From the IMG/VR virus record IMGVR_UViG_3300035670_000316, positions 1 through 49,820 of that record: DNA of 49,820 nucleotides; one strand, written 5' to 3'. Origin of the DNA: a virus. Position numbers and translations under genes: made by a program. The notes beneath the pieces were generated by a model. That model was given only the letters and a program-made list of their open reading frames with translations. It ran no database searches and was not told where the DNA came from. Each line of letters begins with the position of its first letter. Position 1 is the first letter of the stretch. Shown here piece by piece: positions 31,794 to 41,427 of the stretch.

Positions 31794-31796
31794 TCA

Positions 31797-32837
31797 TTAG
31801 AAGTCTAGCTTAACGCGGATTAGGGCTTCCTTAGTGAAGTCTTTAAGTAGTGGTCTAGATAATTTAGCTACAGCTAATAATTCATTAGTGTCGTTATACA
31901 AGCCAACTGTAGTAATATATACTTGTGGGTTATCTACAAAACTTGAATATAATACCTCACCAGTTGAACCTGAAATAAATGATGGGTTTTCTGAATAGTT
32001 AAATTCTGAGCTTCTAGGTCTTACAAAGATAAAATCTGAGGTTACTGTTTCTTGGGAATTAAGAGTAAATGTAGCCGCTGTTGAACCTGAAATTGCTCTA
32101 AATAATCTAGCATTATTATTACCTGAAGCATCATAAGATCTACTTACAGCTAAACCAACACCTCCAGCAGCTAATGAACCTGTTAAAGCAGTTGGGTTTA
32201 ATAAAATAGTTCCAATATCAGGTAATAACCAACCATATGAACCCGAAGCAGCACTCCAACCGTCTGTTGTAACACCTGTGTTAGAAGAACCAGCACCTGC
32301 TGCTATAGTACCTGCTGAAGAAGCAGAAATCAAATTGTATACTCTACCAGCCTCAGTAAATGTAGTTGTAGTTACGTAATTACTATCATCAGTTAACTGA
32401 ATAACTCCTAGTGAACCTGAAAGTTCAAGATATAAAGAACCAGGGAAAATAGCTTCTTTATAACGATTTCTTTCTACTGAAATAGCCCAAAAATCAGAAG
32501 ATGTTACATTTCCAAAGATAAAAGCAGCGTTTTCGTCTCCTAATACTAGGTTTTGATATTGACCATAGATAGTAGAAGTATAAGAAGATCCTACTACAGC
32601 ATCGTTATAAAATACACTACCACTTCCATCTACATTACCATAAGCAATTGCAAATTGAATATCAGTTGCGGCCGATGAAGAATAAACATTTAGATAATAG
32701 TTACCTGAAGTACCAGCAGCCTGAACTGAGGAGGTAAAGAAATATGTTAATGTAGGAACGTTACCAACCCACATTGCAGCAGTAATCGAGTCTGAAGAAA
32801 TTACAAAATCGTCGGCTTCTAATCTTTTAAATGACAT
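31797..32837 (-). CDS. Virion structural protein, paralogue of the adjacent gene
   Basis: 346 residues, start MSFKRLEADDFVISSDSITA. It is beta-rich and low in charge, with long Ser/Gly/Ala stretches (SASSAGTIAAGAGSSNTGVT). The C-terminal block NYSENPSFISGSTGEVLYSS to LLAVAKLSRPLLKDF matches the neighbouring gene, ending EALIRVKLDF. N-terminal parts are unrelated by eye, suggesting a shared docking domain with different exposed domains. It lies directly after the MGYLNNS protein gene in the baseplate/fibre block. Confidence 0.72.
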   Translation of the reverse strand: MSFKRLEADDFVISSDSITAAMWVGNVPTLTYFFTSSVQAAGTSGNYYLNVYSSSAATDIQFAIAYGNVDGSGSVFYNDAVVGSSYTSTIYGQYQNLVLGDENAAFIFGNVTSSDFWAISVERNRYKEAIFPGSLYLELSGSLGVIQLTDDSNYVTTTTFTEAGRVYNLISASSAGTIAAGAGSSNTGVTTDGWSAASGSYGWLLPDIGTILLNPTALTGSLAAGGVGLAVSRSYDASGNNNARLFRAISGSTAATFTLNSQETVTSDFIFVRPRSSEFNYSENPSFISGSTGEVLYSSFVDNPQVYITTVGLYNDTNELLAVAKLSRPLLKDFTKEALIRVKLDF

Positions 32838-32847
32838 AGTCTATAAT

Positions 32848-33501
32848 TTAAGATACTTTAGTTACTGTTACTGGGATAGTTAAACGAGCTCCTGAGTCTC
32901 TACCTTCAACTGTTAAAGTTGCATATAAAGCATTTTCTGAACCAAATAATGTATTAACAGTAGTTGCTTTTAAGTTTAATGTAGTACCCACTACTGTTTT
33001 AGAAACATTAGCTCCAACTGTATTAGTTTGGTTAAGAGCTTGGGCTTGTGGAGTATTCACCCCAGCTCCAGTAAACGTGCTCATTAATCTAACATCAGAG
33101 ATAGTAAACGTGTAACCTGAAGGTTCTACTTGGTTACCACCTGTGTAGTTTAGGGTTTGTGGGTTAACTGCTAGTGAAGCACCTTGTTTAATAGTAATTG
33201 AAGAGAAACCTAGATCTAGGATAGGTAGTTTAGCAGTACCACGAGGTAAAGTAACAAGTTTATACTTCATTACTTGTGTTTCGTTAGGGAAAGCTTCAAG
33301 CAAAGGCATGTTTTGGATCGCTTCACCATAGTAAGCAGAACCAGAAGGCTGATTTGGATTATATAAAGTATAATCGATCTCGTCATCAGCTAAAGCAAAC
33401 TGCGTAATTCTAAAAGTACCATCTGCTTGGGCTAATAATTGACGGCCCTTGGTAGTTAAAATAGCATCTACAGTTACTACTGAGTTATTTAAATATCCCA
33501 T
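32848..33501 (-). CDS. Conserved virion structural protein (MGYLNNS family)
   Basis: 217 residues. The N-terminus MGYLNNSVVTVDAILTTKGR with QLLAQADGTFRITQFALADD and EIDYTLYNPNQP is strongly conserved in large aquatic phages in my recollection. The rest is beta-rich, ending GSENALYATLTVEGRDSGARL and TIPVTVTKVS. It precedes the paralogous pair and follows the giant fibre-like gene. Probable baseplate or tail-tip component; no experimental role known to me. A TATTTATAA element is 18 nt upstream. Confidence 0.75.
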   Translation of the reverse strand: MGYLNNSVVTVDAILTTKGRQLLAQADGTFRITQFALADDEIDYTLYNPNQPSGSAYYGEAIQNMPLLEAFPNETQVMKYKLVTLPRGTAKLPILDLGFSSITIKQGASLAVNPQTLNYTGGNQVEPSGYTFTISDVRLMSTFTGAGVNTPQAQALNQTNTVGANVSKTVVGTTLNLKATTVNTLFGSENALYATLTVEGRDSGARLTIPVTVTKVS

Positions 33502-33519
33502 TGTTTAATCTAGATTTTA

Positions 33520-33528
33520 TTATAAATA
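33520..33528 (-). promoter_or_regulatory. Intergenic TTATAAATA element
   Basis: Coding-strand ATATTTATAAT, 18 nt before the ATG at 33501. It lies in a 54-base gap, the loosest junction with this element (27 nt from the previous stop). Confidence 0.55.
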
Positions 33529-33555
33529 TACAAAATTTTTATTTCTTAATCACGT

Positions 33556-36500
33556 TTAATTCATAGGTCTTAAATTTCCACTTGGTGAAGATAATACCCA
33601 TGTTTGATTTCCTTCATTCCAAATGTAAATTTTATTACCTACATTTACTTGTTCCCCATTTGATAAACCACTTCTACCTACTGGGAGGAATAAATTAGTA
33701 TTTTGAGTAGGAGCAGCTCCGGTTGTTGTAGCACCTCCTGTACCTGCTGCTATTGGTAGACTTACTGTAGTAGTACCTGTTGTAGTTACTTGAGGTGTTA
33801 TAGTAGTATTTTGAAGTACTGATAAAGAAGACTTCATACTAGTATTAAAATCTGTAGGTATAGCATATCCTCCCCTTTCACCAATACCTGATGGGAAGTA
33901 ATCTGGTCTAGACTCTAAAATAACGGGTTGTGGGAATGGGTTAGCTTTCCAAATAAGAGCGGACAAACCTGTATTATTATCACTCTTACTACCAGAACCT
34001 AAACCTTTAGCATTGTCTGGAAGAGGTTTATCCACTGTAATCTTAAACGGATTACTAGTAGCTATACCAGCTGGTGAAAATCCTAAAGTTTCAAATGACG
34101 TAATTTTATAAACACCTTGACCTGCTAGTGAGAATTGAGTACTGTAATTATACACACTACCACTATTATAAGGAGATAAACCACCTGAAGCATAAGCATC
34201 TTCTATAGTAGGTAAAGGATATGCTGAACCTGTGTATAAGGTTAAATACCAATCATTACCCGCTGATATACTTTCACTTACTAAAACTGAAGCTGAGATT
34301 ACAGTATATACAGCACTATTTTTACCTGCTGATATTGAAGCTGTAATGTATTGATTATTATCGTTTACTGCTTGAGGGTATAAGATATAGTCTGAGGAAC
34401 AGAGTATAATAGAATTTAAAGATCCGGTCCAGAACACCCCACCAAAACTATCTCCAAAATTTTGTTGTCTTGGAATAAAGTATGTTGAGTTAGCGGGCCA
34501 TCCAATAGTTCCATCTAATGTTCTAATATCATTATCTTTAATAGGAGAAACATCATTAGAGAATATTTCAGCTGATTGACTGTAACCTAAGTACTGGTCT
34601 ATTAAGAAATTAAATACATCAGGAGTATTTTGATCTACAATTTCTGTTTTAGAAGGGTCTTGGAATATGCCAATATTTTTAACATTAAGAGCAGTACCCG
34701 TTGACATTTCAGGGTAAGTACCTTGAACATAATCAATGTTAAATGCAATATTGCCATAATAATTAATAACTGGATCTTTACCAAATGATTGGTCTCCTAA
34801 ACTCCAACTATTGTAAGTTTGGGCTATCATTTTAGAACCACTGTAACGTGGTAATATGCTTCTCCTAACATTCCAGTTATAGGATTGAACTGGGGCTAAA
34901 GTAGCTGACCCTGAACCATATATAGAAGCCGAAATTACAGTTTGATAATTTACAGGTACTGTAATTCCCTGAGTGTAATCAAGATCATAAAATCCTTCTG
35001 CACCTGCCGTTATAACTGCATTATCAATTAAAGCATTAAACTCATTATAGGTAAAATCAACGTTTACTCCTGGTGAAGTTACAACAGGGAAGTTTTGGTT
35101 TGAATATGAAGAGGCTGTTGTATTAAATGGGGCATTTTCCCCTGAATTTAACCCAATTACTGGGATTGGGTTTCCTGTAACATACACAGTAGTTAAAGTA
35201 GGACTCAAAGGAGCTATAGTTACTGGTTGAGGTTGACCCCCAGCGTATGAACCTACTGCAACTGTTGTACCAGTTTTATCAACCCAGTTCATAGTTAAAG
35301 CTTCAACCTGTTGCCATAAAGTAGTATAATTTACTCCTGTAGAAGGAATTCCACTACTACCATCATCCGCGGTATTATTTACAGTAACTCCTACAAAATT
35401 GTATTGTAAAGGATATTCAAAATATAAAGTAATAGTTGAGCCTGGGGCTAGAGCATCTAAACCAAATGTAAAATTAGGATATTCATTTGGGATAATTAAA
35501 GCCCCAGTTAACTCAGTATCTATATCCCCAAAAACAAAATCTTTAGAAAGAGGACCATTTGTAGGATACATTCCATAAAATGGTGCAGTACCCCCTACAT
35601 AAGGACTAGCCCATCCTAAATCAGATTGAACTGTAAACCCTGTTCCTTGTTGATAGAAAGGACCAGTACCTACAGAACCACCATATGAAGCAGATCTAAA
35701 TTGGAAAATTGTATCAAGAGGAACTAAAGTACCATCACCAACATTATCAAAGTTTCCAACAGCATTTAGTTTATCTAAATATAAAACATTTGAACCATTA
35801 TTTCCTCCTATATTTACACCATCCGAACCAGTAGCTAAAACTGTAGTTGTAATAGTACCTGTTCTAGAGCCTGAAGGGATAAAAGTAAATGCAGCTTGCA
35901 TTAGTCCTTCACCTGGGGATCTGGTGATTAAGAAATCTATAGCATTTTGTTTAGCAGTAGTAGAATCAAATACAGCTAAACTAGCAGTATAATAGGTTAC
36001 CGTAGAAGCAGCATTACGAGTTACTAGATCGTATAAAATTGGAGTAGTATTAACTGATAAGAATGGATTACCACCATTTAAATCCCCATTTTCAACTACT
36101 AAATTTGAACCACTTAATTCACCGTCAAAAAATTCTTGAGCATTACTTTGGGTAAATGCTACTGAACCACTTGGTGTAGTATTAAATCCTAACCAGCTTT
36201 GAGTTACATTTAAACCAATAGAATCAGCTATAGGAGAAGCCCATGGAGCAGTAAATACTTGACCATTACTAGCAGTAACTGCACGATCACTTACATAGCT
36301 ATCACCTAAAGTAGCAAATCCACCTGCTTGTGAACCCGTTATAGTTTCTAAAGGAATAGACTCGTAATCAGAAGATGCAGTATAAATAGTTTGCCCATCA
36401 AGTAATCCACGAGTAGAACCAATTGAAGCTGTAATAGTAATATCTTGGAAAGATAAAGGATTATTCATAGCTCCAAATGCTATAGAGCTAGAAATATCTA

Positions 36501-39500
36501 CTTGAGGAACTGGATATTTGTTTCTTTCAAGTAAGTGTTGTTTAATAACTACACCTGAGGTTAGACTTGTACGAGCAGGTACAAAGTCTTTAATCATTTT
36601 AAATAATGAATTATCAAAGAATTTGATAAGTCTTATATAATCATTAGCATCATAATTGCTAGTGTACTTTTCAAAATATGAATTTCTTAAAGCATCTAAA
36701 GCAGGGTATGAAGTTTCTTGTGTAAATACTTGTCTTGGATCACCAATATATTCCCCTAGATTAAGACCAGCTAATTGAGCTGTAATATCGTCATTTATCT
36801 CATTTTGTGGGGAAAATGCTACCTCTAATTGATTAAGATCAGGAGTATATGATTGAGAAACTGGTGAGTTTTGTTGAATACTAATATAAGGAGATAAAGT
36901 GTCTCCTGCTGGTAGAATTTCTTCTACTACTCTTACTTTATCATTTACACGGTTTCTAATACCCGCTATAGGTTCTAATAAGAATACTTGTTCAACGTTA
37001 GGTCCAAAATATGGAGTAACATTAAAATTGAAGTTACTATTAGAAGCAAACGAAGAAGTAGCAACCCAAGAACCAGTTACTTTAGGGTGAATTGAAGCTG
37101 AACCTGTATAAAGTTCACCTCCTAAAGAAGCCCTAAATGCTAATTGATCAGGGGCACCATTTATACCATTACCATCAATAGCATCAGGATCCATTACAAA
37201 ATCATCAAATGATTCTTCGTTTAATACTACTGTGTAATATCTAAGTTCTTGGAATGAACCAGAGAACATATTATAACCTGCTAAGCTACCTGTACCTAAG
37301 TAACTAATACCACTTGAACCTGTCCAAACACTATCTGTATCTGTTAGTGAAGAAGATGCTTGAAAACCAATTTGGGCGGCATCGTCTCCTAAGTAAATAG
37401 TGTTCTTAGCGTATAAGTTATAGTCGTTGTTATCTCTAGTTAACATTACAGACCACCAATTACCATCAAAGAATGGTAAATATACACTAGCGGTTGAATT
37501 TAAATCACTTGTATCTGGATAAAAATCAAGTTTAGCATATTGGTAGTAAGTATCAACTACAGAACCAGAATATGAACCTGAGGTATAAGCAGAACCTGTG
37601 TATTTTAAAGTAATTGCTGAGGTTCCACCTCCACTAGTTAGTGACCATAAACTTTGAGAATATGGGATATTAGAGGTAGGTAAACCATTTGTTTTAAATC
37701 TAAATTCTAAAGTAGCAGGAACATTATCAGGGGCACCCCAAGCTGAGTTGAGTGTCCAAGAAGATGAAATGTAATTGTCTCCTGATGAGGTTAAAGTATA
37801 GTTAAATCTTTGATACCAGTAATCCCAATCATTTGTATTATCTCTATCTTTACCACCAAATTCACTTATTCTTAATTCAGTACTTGGAATACCATAAGAA
37901 GAAATAAGAGCACGAATTGCTTGTGGTGTACCTTTTTTCTTAAGTAAGTAAGGTATATTATGATACAAGCGCTTATAAAGCATTTTATTTGTATCATCTT
38001 GTGGTATAAGCTCGTTCGAAGCAGTTATATACGAGGTTACATAATCTAAACCACTGCCTGTTGGAACCGGTAAAGAACCGGTAGTACCCGGTAAAGTATT
38101 TGTAATTAGACTACCTGAAGGACTTATACCTAGGAAAGCTGTGTATAAACTATCTTGTGAAAAATTATTTTGGTAAATTTTTAAACCAAAATCTCTAATA
38201 GCTTGAGCAACTAAATCTTTAGAAATACCAAAGTTAATACGATTATCTGCATCAAATTTATTAGTTACGTCCTTTAAATAAACCCAGATGTTATCAAAGT
38301 TTTGACCCATCATCTCTATAAAGAGAATATAAGGATCATTTAATGAATTATTTCTTACATATTCTGGGATAGTGTATACAAGATTATTTTGGTTATTATT
38401 ATCAAATGTAGCACCTGATCCTGTATAAGTAGACAACCAGTTTAACCCCGCAACACTACCAGTGTTAGCTAGAATAAATGGTGGTTGTGAGTTTGTTTTA
38501 GGGTAAGCCGCTCCACCTGAAGTAAAATAAAGGTAATACTCAAAATCATCAAAATTTTTGATTAAATTATTTATTTTGTTTTGAGTAACTTCTTGTGAAG
38601 CTGAAGTATAATAAGATGCAGATGTAGAACCTGTAATAGAAAAAATATAAGTATTTAGGTCATCTTGGTAACCCTGAATTAAACTTAATTTTTCATAGAA
38701 ATTCTTAACACGTTGTTCTGCAGAACTAAATTGTATAAAGTTTTCCCATAACATTGTAGAGCCTGAAGCGTATTCAATGTTAATATCTATACCTTTTTCT
38801 TCTAATAAAGATTGTACTTGTTGAAATGAACTTGTTAAAGTTGTACCTACTAACTCAGCATATGATTTAAACTCTGTTGAATTATTAATTTCATCCTTTA
38901 TTTGTAAGTTAACATTAGGGCCCTGAAGATAAGTAATATCAAGATCTATAGGTATAATTTCAGATACAAATGAAACATTATAAGCAATAGGATCAGCTAC
39001 CTTAGTAACAACCCAACAAGTAGATTTTATTACAAACTGCTCAGGTAAAGCCTCATATAATTTAATAAGAACATCAGTTCCGTCTAATTGTGAATTGACA
39101 GCTATTATAATTTTATTATCTCCAAAATTTAAGTAGAAACCATCAAAGTAGCTTGAACTAGCTAATTGAGCACTAAACTCAGGATAGGTTTCTAAAATAG
39201 TAGAACCCGAGATAAAGTTGCTAGAAAGTCTTAATTCGGTTCTATCTGGAGAAATATCTTTAATATAAAATGAAGCGGTAGGATTACTCCCTAGTTCATT
39301 TTGAAAGAAATTATAAACTATATTATAAACACCAACATCATACCCATTATCTACTAATGTAGTAGAAGGATCAATATTCATAGTAGCATAGCCCCCAGAA
39401 GCTATAATACCAGCATCATCTGTAAAAGTATAGTCTACTAATTGACTACCTGTTAATAAAGTGTTATTACCATCGTAAATAAAATATTCTACATAGTCCG

Positions 39501-39618
39501 TAAAAGTGATAAAAGACGAAGTTACTTCAAAATTAGGGACAATAGTGAAGTCCTCGAATGTATAATCCTGGACTGCGAATATATCTGGGTTGATGGGTGT
39601 AATAACAGGTTGTTGCAT
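33556..39618 (-). CDS. Giant virion protein with tail-protein-like core and LamG-like domain
   Basis: 2020 residues, the largest gene here. About 1-540 is beta-rich with coiled stretches. About 550-580 holds YLLKKKGTPQAIRALISSYGIPSTELRISE, whose first part is a conserved helix-turn also seen in P2 gpI-like tail proteins. About 590-810 resembles a LamG/concanavalin-type sandwich: ATLEFRFKTNGLP, WWSVMLTRDNNDYNLYAKN, SGSFQELRYYTVVLNEESFDD. The remainder is long, Ser/Gly/Thr-rich and repetitive (many TGS and GSG turns). The C-terminus is GNKIYIWNEGNQTWVLSSPS. Probably a baseplate-attached fibre or adhesin that binds surface sugars. It precedes the paralogous virion genes and is in one uninterrupted frame. 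Confidence 0.8.
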   Translation of the reverse strand: MQQPVITPINPDIFAVQDYTFEDFTIVPNFEVTSSFITFTDYVEYFIYDGNNTLLTGSQLVDYTFTDDAGIIASGGYATMNIDPSTTLVDNGYDVGVYNIVYNFFQNELGSNPTASFYIKDISPDRTELRLSSNFISGSTILETYPEFSAQLASSSYFDGFYLNFGDNKIIIAVNSQLDGTDVLIKLYEALPEQFVIKSTCWVVTKVADPIAYNVSFVSEIIPIDLDITYLQGPNVNLQIKDEINNSTEFKSYAELVGTTLTSSFQQVQSLLEEKGIDINIEYASGSTMLWENFIQFSSAEQRVKNFYEKLSLIQGYQDDLNTYIFSITGSTSASYYTSASQEVTQNKINNLIKNFDDFEYYLYFTSGGAAYPKTNSQPPFILANTGSVAGLNWLSTYTGSGATFDNNNQNNLVYTIPEYVRNNSLNDPYILFIEMMGQNFDNIWVYLKDVTNKFDADNRINFGISKDLVAQAIRDFGLKIYQNNFSQDSLYTAFLGISPSGSLITNTLPGTTGSLPVPTGSGLDYVTSYITASNELIPQDDTNKMLYKRLYHNIPYLLKKKGTPQAIRALISSYGIPSTELRISEFGGKDRDNTNDWDYWYQRFNYTLTSSGDNYISSSWTLNSAWGAPDNVPATLEFRFKTNGLPTSNIPYSQSLWSLTSGGGTSAITLKYTGSAYTSGSYSGSVVDTYYQYAKLDFYPDTSDLNSTASVYLPFFDGNWWSVMLTRDNNDYNLYAKNTIYLGDDAAQIGFQASSSLTDTDSVWTGSSGISYLGTGSLAGYNMFSGSFQELRYYTVVLNEESFDDFVMDPDAIDGNGINGAPDQLAFRASLGGELYTGSASIHPKVTGSWVATSSFASNSNFNFNVTPYFGPNVEQVFLLEPIAGIRNRVNDKVRVVEEILPAGDTLSPYISIQQNSPVSQSYTPDLNQLEVAFSPQNEINDDITAQLAGLNLGEYIGDPRQVFTQETSYPALDALRNSYFEKYTSNYDANDYIRLIKFFDNSLFKMIKDFVPARTSLTSGVVIKQHLLERNKYPVPQVDISSSIAFGAMNNPLSFQDITITASIGSTRGLLDGQTIYTASSDYESIPLETITGSQAGGFATLGDSYVSDRAVTASNGQVFTAPWASPIADSIGLNVTQSWLGFNTTPSGSVAFTQSNAQEFFDGELSGSNLVVENGDLNGGNPFLSVNTTPILYDLVTRNAASTVTYYTASLAVFDSTTAKQNAIDFLITRSPGEGLMQAAFTFIPSGSRTGTITTTVLATGSDGVNIGGNNGSNVLYLDKLNAVGNFDNVGDGTLVPLDTIFQFRSASYGGSVGTGPFYQQGTGFTVQSDLGWASPYVGGTAPFYGMYPTNGPLSKDFVFGDIDTELTGALIIPNEYPNFTFGLDALAPGSTITLYFEYPLQYNFVGVTVNNTADDGSSGIPSTGVNYTTLWQQVEALTMNWVDKTGTTVAVGSYAGGQPQPVTIAPLSPTLTTVYVTGNPIPVIGLNSGENAPFNTTASSYSNQNFPVVTSPGVNVDFTYNEFNALIDNAVITAGAEGFYDLDYTQGITVPVNYQTVISASIYGSGSATLAPVQSYNWNVRRSILPRYSGSKMIAQTYNSWSLGDQSFGKDPVINYYGNIAFNIDYVQGTYPEMSTGTALNVKNIGIFQDPSKTEIVDQNTPDVFNFLIDQYLGYSQSAEIFSNDVSPIKDNDIRTLDGTIGWPANSTYFIPRQQNFGDSFGGVFWTGSLNSIILCSSDYILYPQAVNDNNQYITASISAGKNSAVYTVISASVLVSESISAGNDWYLTLYTGSAYPLPTIEDAYASGGLSPYNSGSVYNYSTQFSLAGQGVYKITSFETLGFSPAGIATSNPFKITVDKPLPDNAKGLGSGSKSDNNTGLSALIWKANPFPQPVILESRPDYFPSGIGERGGYAIPTDFNTSMKSSLSVLQNTTITPQVTTTGTTTVSLPIAAGTGGATTTGAAPTQNTNLFLPVGRSGLSNGEQVNVGNKIYIWNEGNQTWVLSSPSGNLRPMN

Positions 39619-39950
39619 TATCTAGAAAGGTCTGCTAGTGCTTGGTTTAATTCTAAATTTTCTTGTCTTAATTGAGTTATTTCCTCTAATAAAGCTTGAA
39701 TTTCTTCATTTACTCTATTGAACTCGATATAGGTTCCACTTCGTTCAACTAAATATTGATGTGAATTAATATCTCCTTCTTTTGGGATTTGAAAAAATAA
39801 ATTTTCGTACTGTACAAAAAAATCGTCTACTGTAAAGGTTGGGGTAACGGATGCTGTAGGAGGAACTAGCTGAGTGAACGAAGTGTTCACTGTATTTAAA
39901 AAGTCTTGTTTATTAAAGACATTTTTATTTAAACTAATTTTCTCAGCCAT
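39618..39950 (-). CDS. Small virion protein with C-terminal coiled coil
   Basis: 110 residues. The N-terminal half is polar, with FLNTVNTSFTQLVPPTASVT. The C-terminal 40 residues are a heptad helix (EEIQALLEEITQLRQENLEL). It overlaps the giant gene start by one base and the upstream gene by 8 bases. The coiled coil could mediate trimerisation or docking of the giant protein. Inference from position only. Confidence 0.62.
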   Translation of the reverse strand: MAEKISLNKNVFNKQDFLNTVNTSFTQLVPPTASVTPTFTVDDFFVQYENLFFQIPKEGDINSHQYLVERSGTYIEFNRVNEEIQALLEEITQLRQENLELNQALADLSR

Positions 39951-41061
39951 TTATTACCTTAAATGAGTAATTATTATCTAAAACTATTGTAGAACCACCC
40001 GAAGTAGTTTGTAGTAATATAGTATAATATCTTTGGGGTTCCAAACCATTCATATAAAGATCAAAGTAACTTCCTGAGTGATCAGCACTAATTTTAGTAT
40101 AATTTGAATCGAAATTAACTACATACTCATTAGTATCTAAATCTTTAATAGCATATAAAGATCCTTCTGGGAGGTAGTATTGAGTAGTATAAATAGAAGA
40201 TGTTTGGAATGAACGTTGTGGGAATTGTGGTCTAGCGTTTATTCTAAATCTTTGAATACTCTCACTAAAGAAAAACCCAGGATTATTATCTAAAGAAGCA
40301 TATATATTAGATCCTGTAATTACAGATAAAGAACCAGTTTCCCATTTAAAATCATCCCACTTAAACTCTAAGGCTGGGGGATATATAGTATGAGTATCTA
40401 CTGAAAAATATTTTAAAGTAATTTGGTTATTAGGTAATGCCACAAATTCTTGTGAAGGATCTTGTCTAACAATGAATCCGTAATTGTTCCAAGAACCACT
40501 ATTCCACTTTTCTACTATACCTTTAACATTAAAATTCAAATCAAGATTTGATCTATAAGAAAAAGTTTGACTAGCTTGACTACCTGTCCACCAAACACCA
40601 CCACCTGGGGTATTAATAGGACTATATGAACCTGTAGTACCTGGAGCGTAACTAGCAGTTAACCATTGATTACTCCCAGATTCGTTAGTCCAAATCCAAG
40701 AAACTCCATTTGTAACTTCGGGATCACTTAAAAATCTTCCGGTACCCATATTCCAGGATTGAGATACAGCATTAGCTAATACAACTGTATTAGTTTCAAT
40801 TCCCTCAACATTAGCTACAAATACTTGTAAATTAGCTGTCCAACTAGAGGTACCAATTAAACTAGCAGAAACATAAGCAATATCTGCAGAATTAAATTGA
40901 ACTAAAAATCTAGAAACTTGAGGCAAATCACCATCTATTTGTAAACTTCCAGTTTTAAAGTTAGTAGTAGCTTCTATAATCTCATCTAACCCAGTATTCA
41001 TACTAGGATACGCTGAGTATAGTGTAGCGTCTTGTGTGGGGAATATTTTATATACTGCCAT
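39943..41061 (-). CDS. Virion protein with DNRLRE/CBM-like fold
   Basis: 372 residues. MAVYKIFPTQDATLYSAYPS with SRFLVQFNSADI follows the DNRLRE-type pattern (DAxxxxxxPxxNxG...RxLVxF) found in secreted surface proteins. The domain continues with GIVEKWNSGSWNNYGFIVRQ (the typical WxxG..NNGxxI strand pair) and LKYFSVDTHTIYPPALEFKW. The C-terminus has YYTILLQTTSGGSTIVLDNN. Likely an exposed baseplate or fibre protein; sugar binding would be a family-based guess. Confidence 0.72.
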   Translation of the reverse strand: MAVYKIFPTQDATLYSAYPSMNTGLDEIIEATTNFKTGSLQIDGDLPQVSRFLVQFNSADIAYVSASLIGTSSWTANLQVFVANVEGIETNTVVLANAVSQSWNMGTGRFLSDPEVTNGVSWIWTNESGSNQWLTASYAPGTTGSYSPINTPGGGVWWTGSQASQTFSYRSNLDLNFNVKGIVEKWNSGSWNNYGFIVRQDPSQEFVALPNNQITLKYFSVDTHTIYPPALEFKWDDFKWETGSLSVITGSNIYASLDNNPGFFFSESIQRFRINARPQFPQRSFQTSSIYTTQYYLPEGSLYAIKDLDTNEYVVNFDSNYTKISADHSGSYFDLYMNGLEPQRYYTILLQTTSGGSTIVLDNNYSFKVING

Positions 41062-41063
41062 TT

Positions 41064-41405
41064 TTAATTTCCTCTTCTTCCGGTTCCTCCAATTGCACCT
41101 TCACTTGGTCTTCCTACTACCCTAGGTAAAGAGCCTGCAGCTGCTAATCCTCTAGAATTTACATAATCAATGTAAGTATTTTTAGAGGTAAAGGTTTGAC
41201 CAGGAAAAAATACTTGTTCTTGTCCTATTGTTGCTGAATACGCTAATCCTTTAGTTATGGGACCTCCATAAGGTAGAGGATTTTCCATATCTAAACTGGT
41301 ACGATTAAATGTGTTATCTAAGGGGATTTGAGATACTGTGGTAGGATCTCCACCATTAAAGGATATATTAGAATCCCCATTTAGTAATTTGTCTCGTAGT
41401 CCCAT
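41064..41405 (-). CDS. Small virion-module hypothetical protein
   Basis: 113 residues, low complexity: MGLRDKLLNGDSNISFNGGD, then PLPYGGPITKGLAYSATIGQ, ending GRPSEGAIGGTGRRGN with a basic Gly-rich tail. Probably largely disordered. It sits between the gp6-like gene and the DNRLRE-like gene, with a TATTTATAA element 7 nt upstream. Not recognised. Confidence 0.6.
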   Translation of the reverse strand: MGLRDKLLNGDSNISFNGGDPTTVSQIPLDNTFNRTSLDMENPLPYGGPITKGLAYSATIGQEQVFFPGQTFTSKNTYIDYVNSRGLAAAGSLPRVVGRPSEGAIGGTGRRGN

Positions 41406-41412
41406 GGTTTAT

Positions 41413-41421
41413 TTATAAATA
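41413..41421 (-). promoter_or_regulatory. Intergenic TTATAAATA element
   Basis: Coding-strand ATATTTATAAATAAACC-ATG: 7 nt before the ATG at 41405 and 6 nt after the gp6-like stop codon. The base after the core is A rather than the usual C or G. Confidence 0.5.
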
Positions 41422-41427
41422 TATTTT

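Noticed and set aside
33556-39618. DNA-level tandem repeats in the giant virion gene
   Set aside because: Repeated TGS/GSG turns come from composition; no long exact DNA repeat units were seen by eye.
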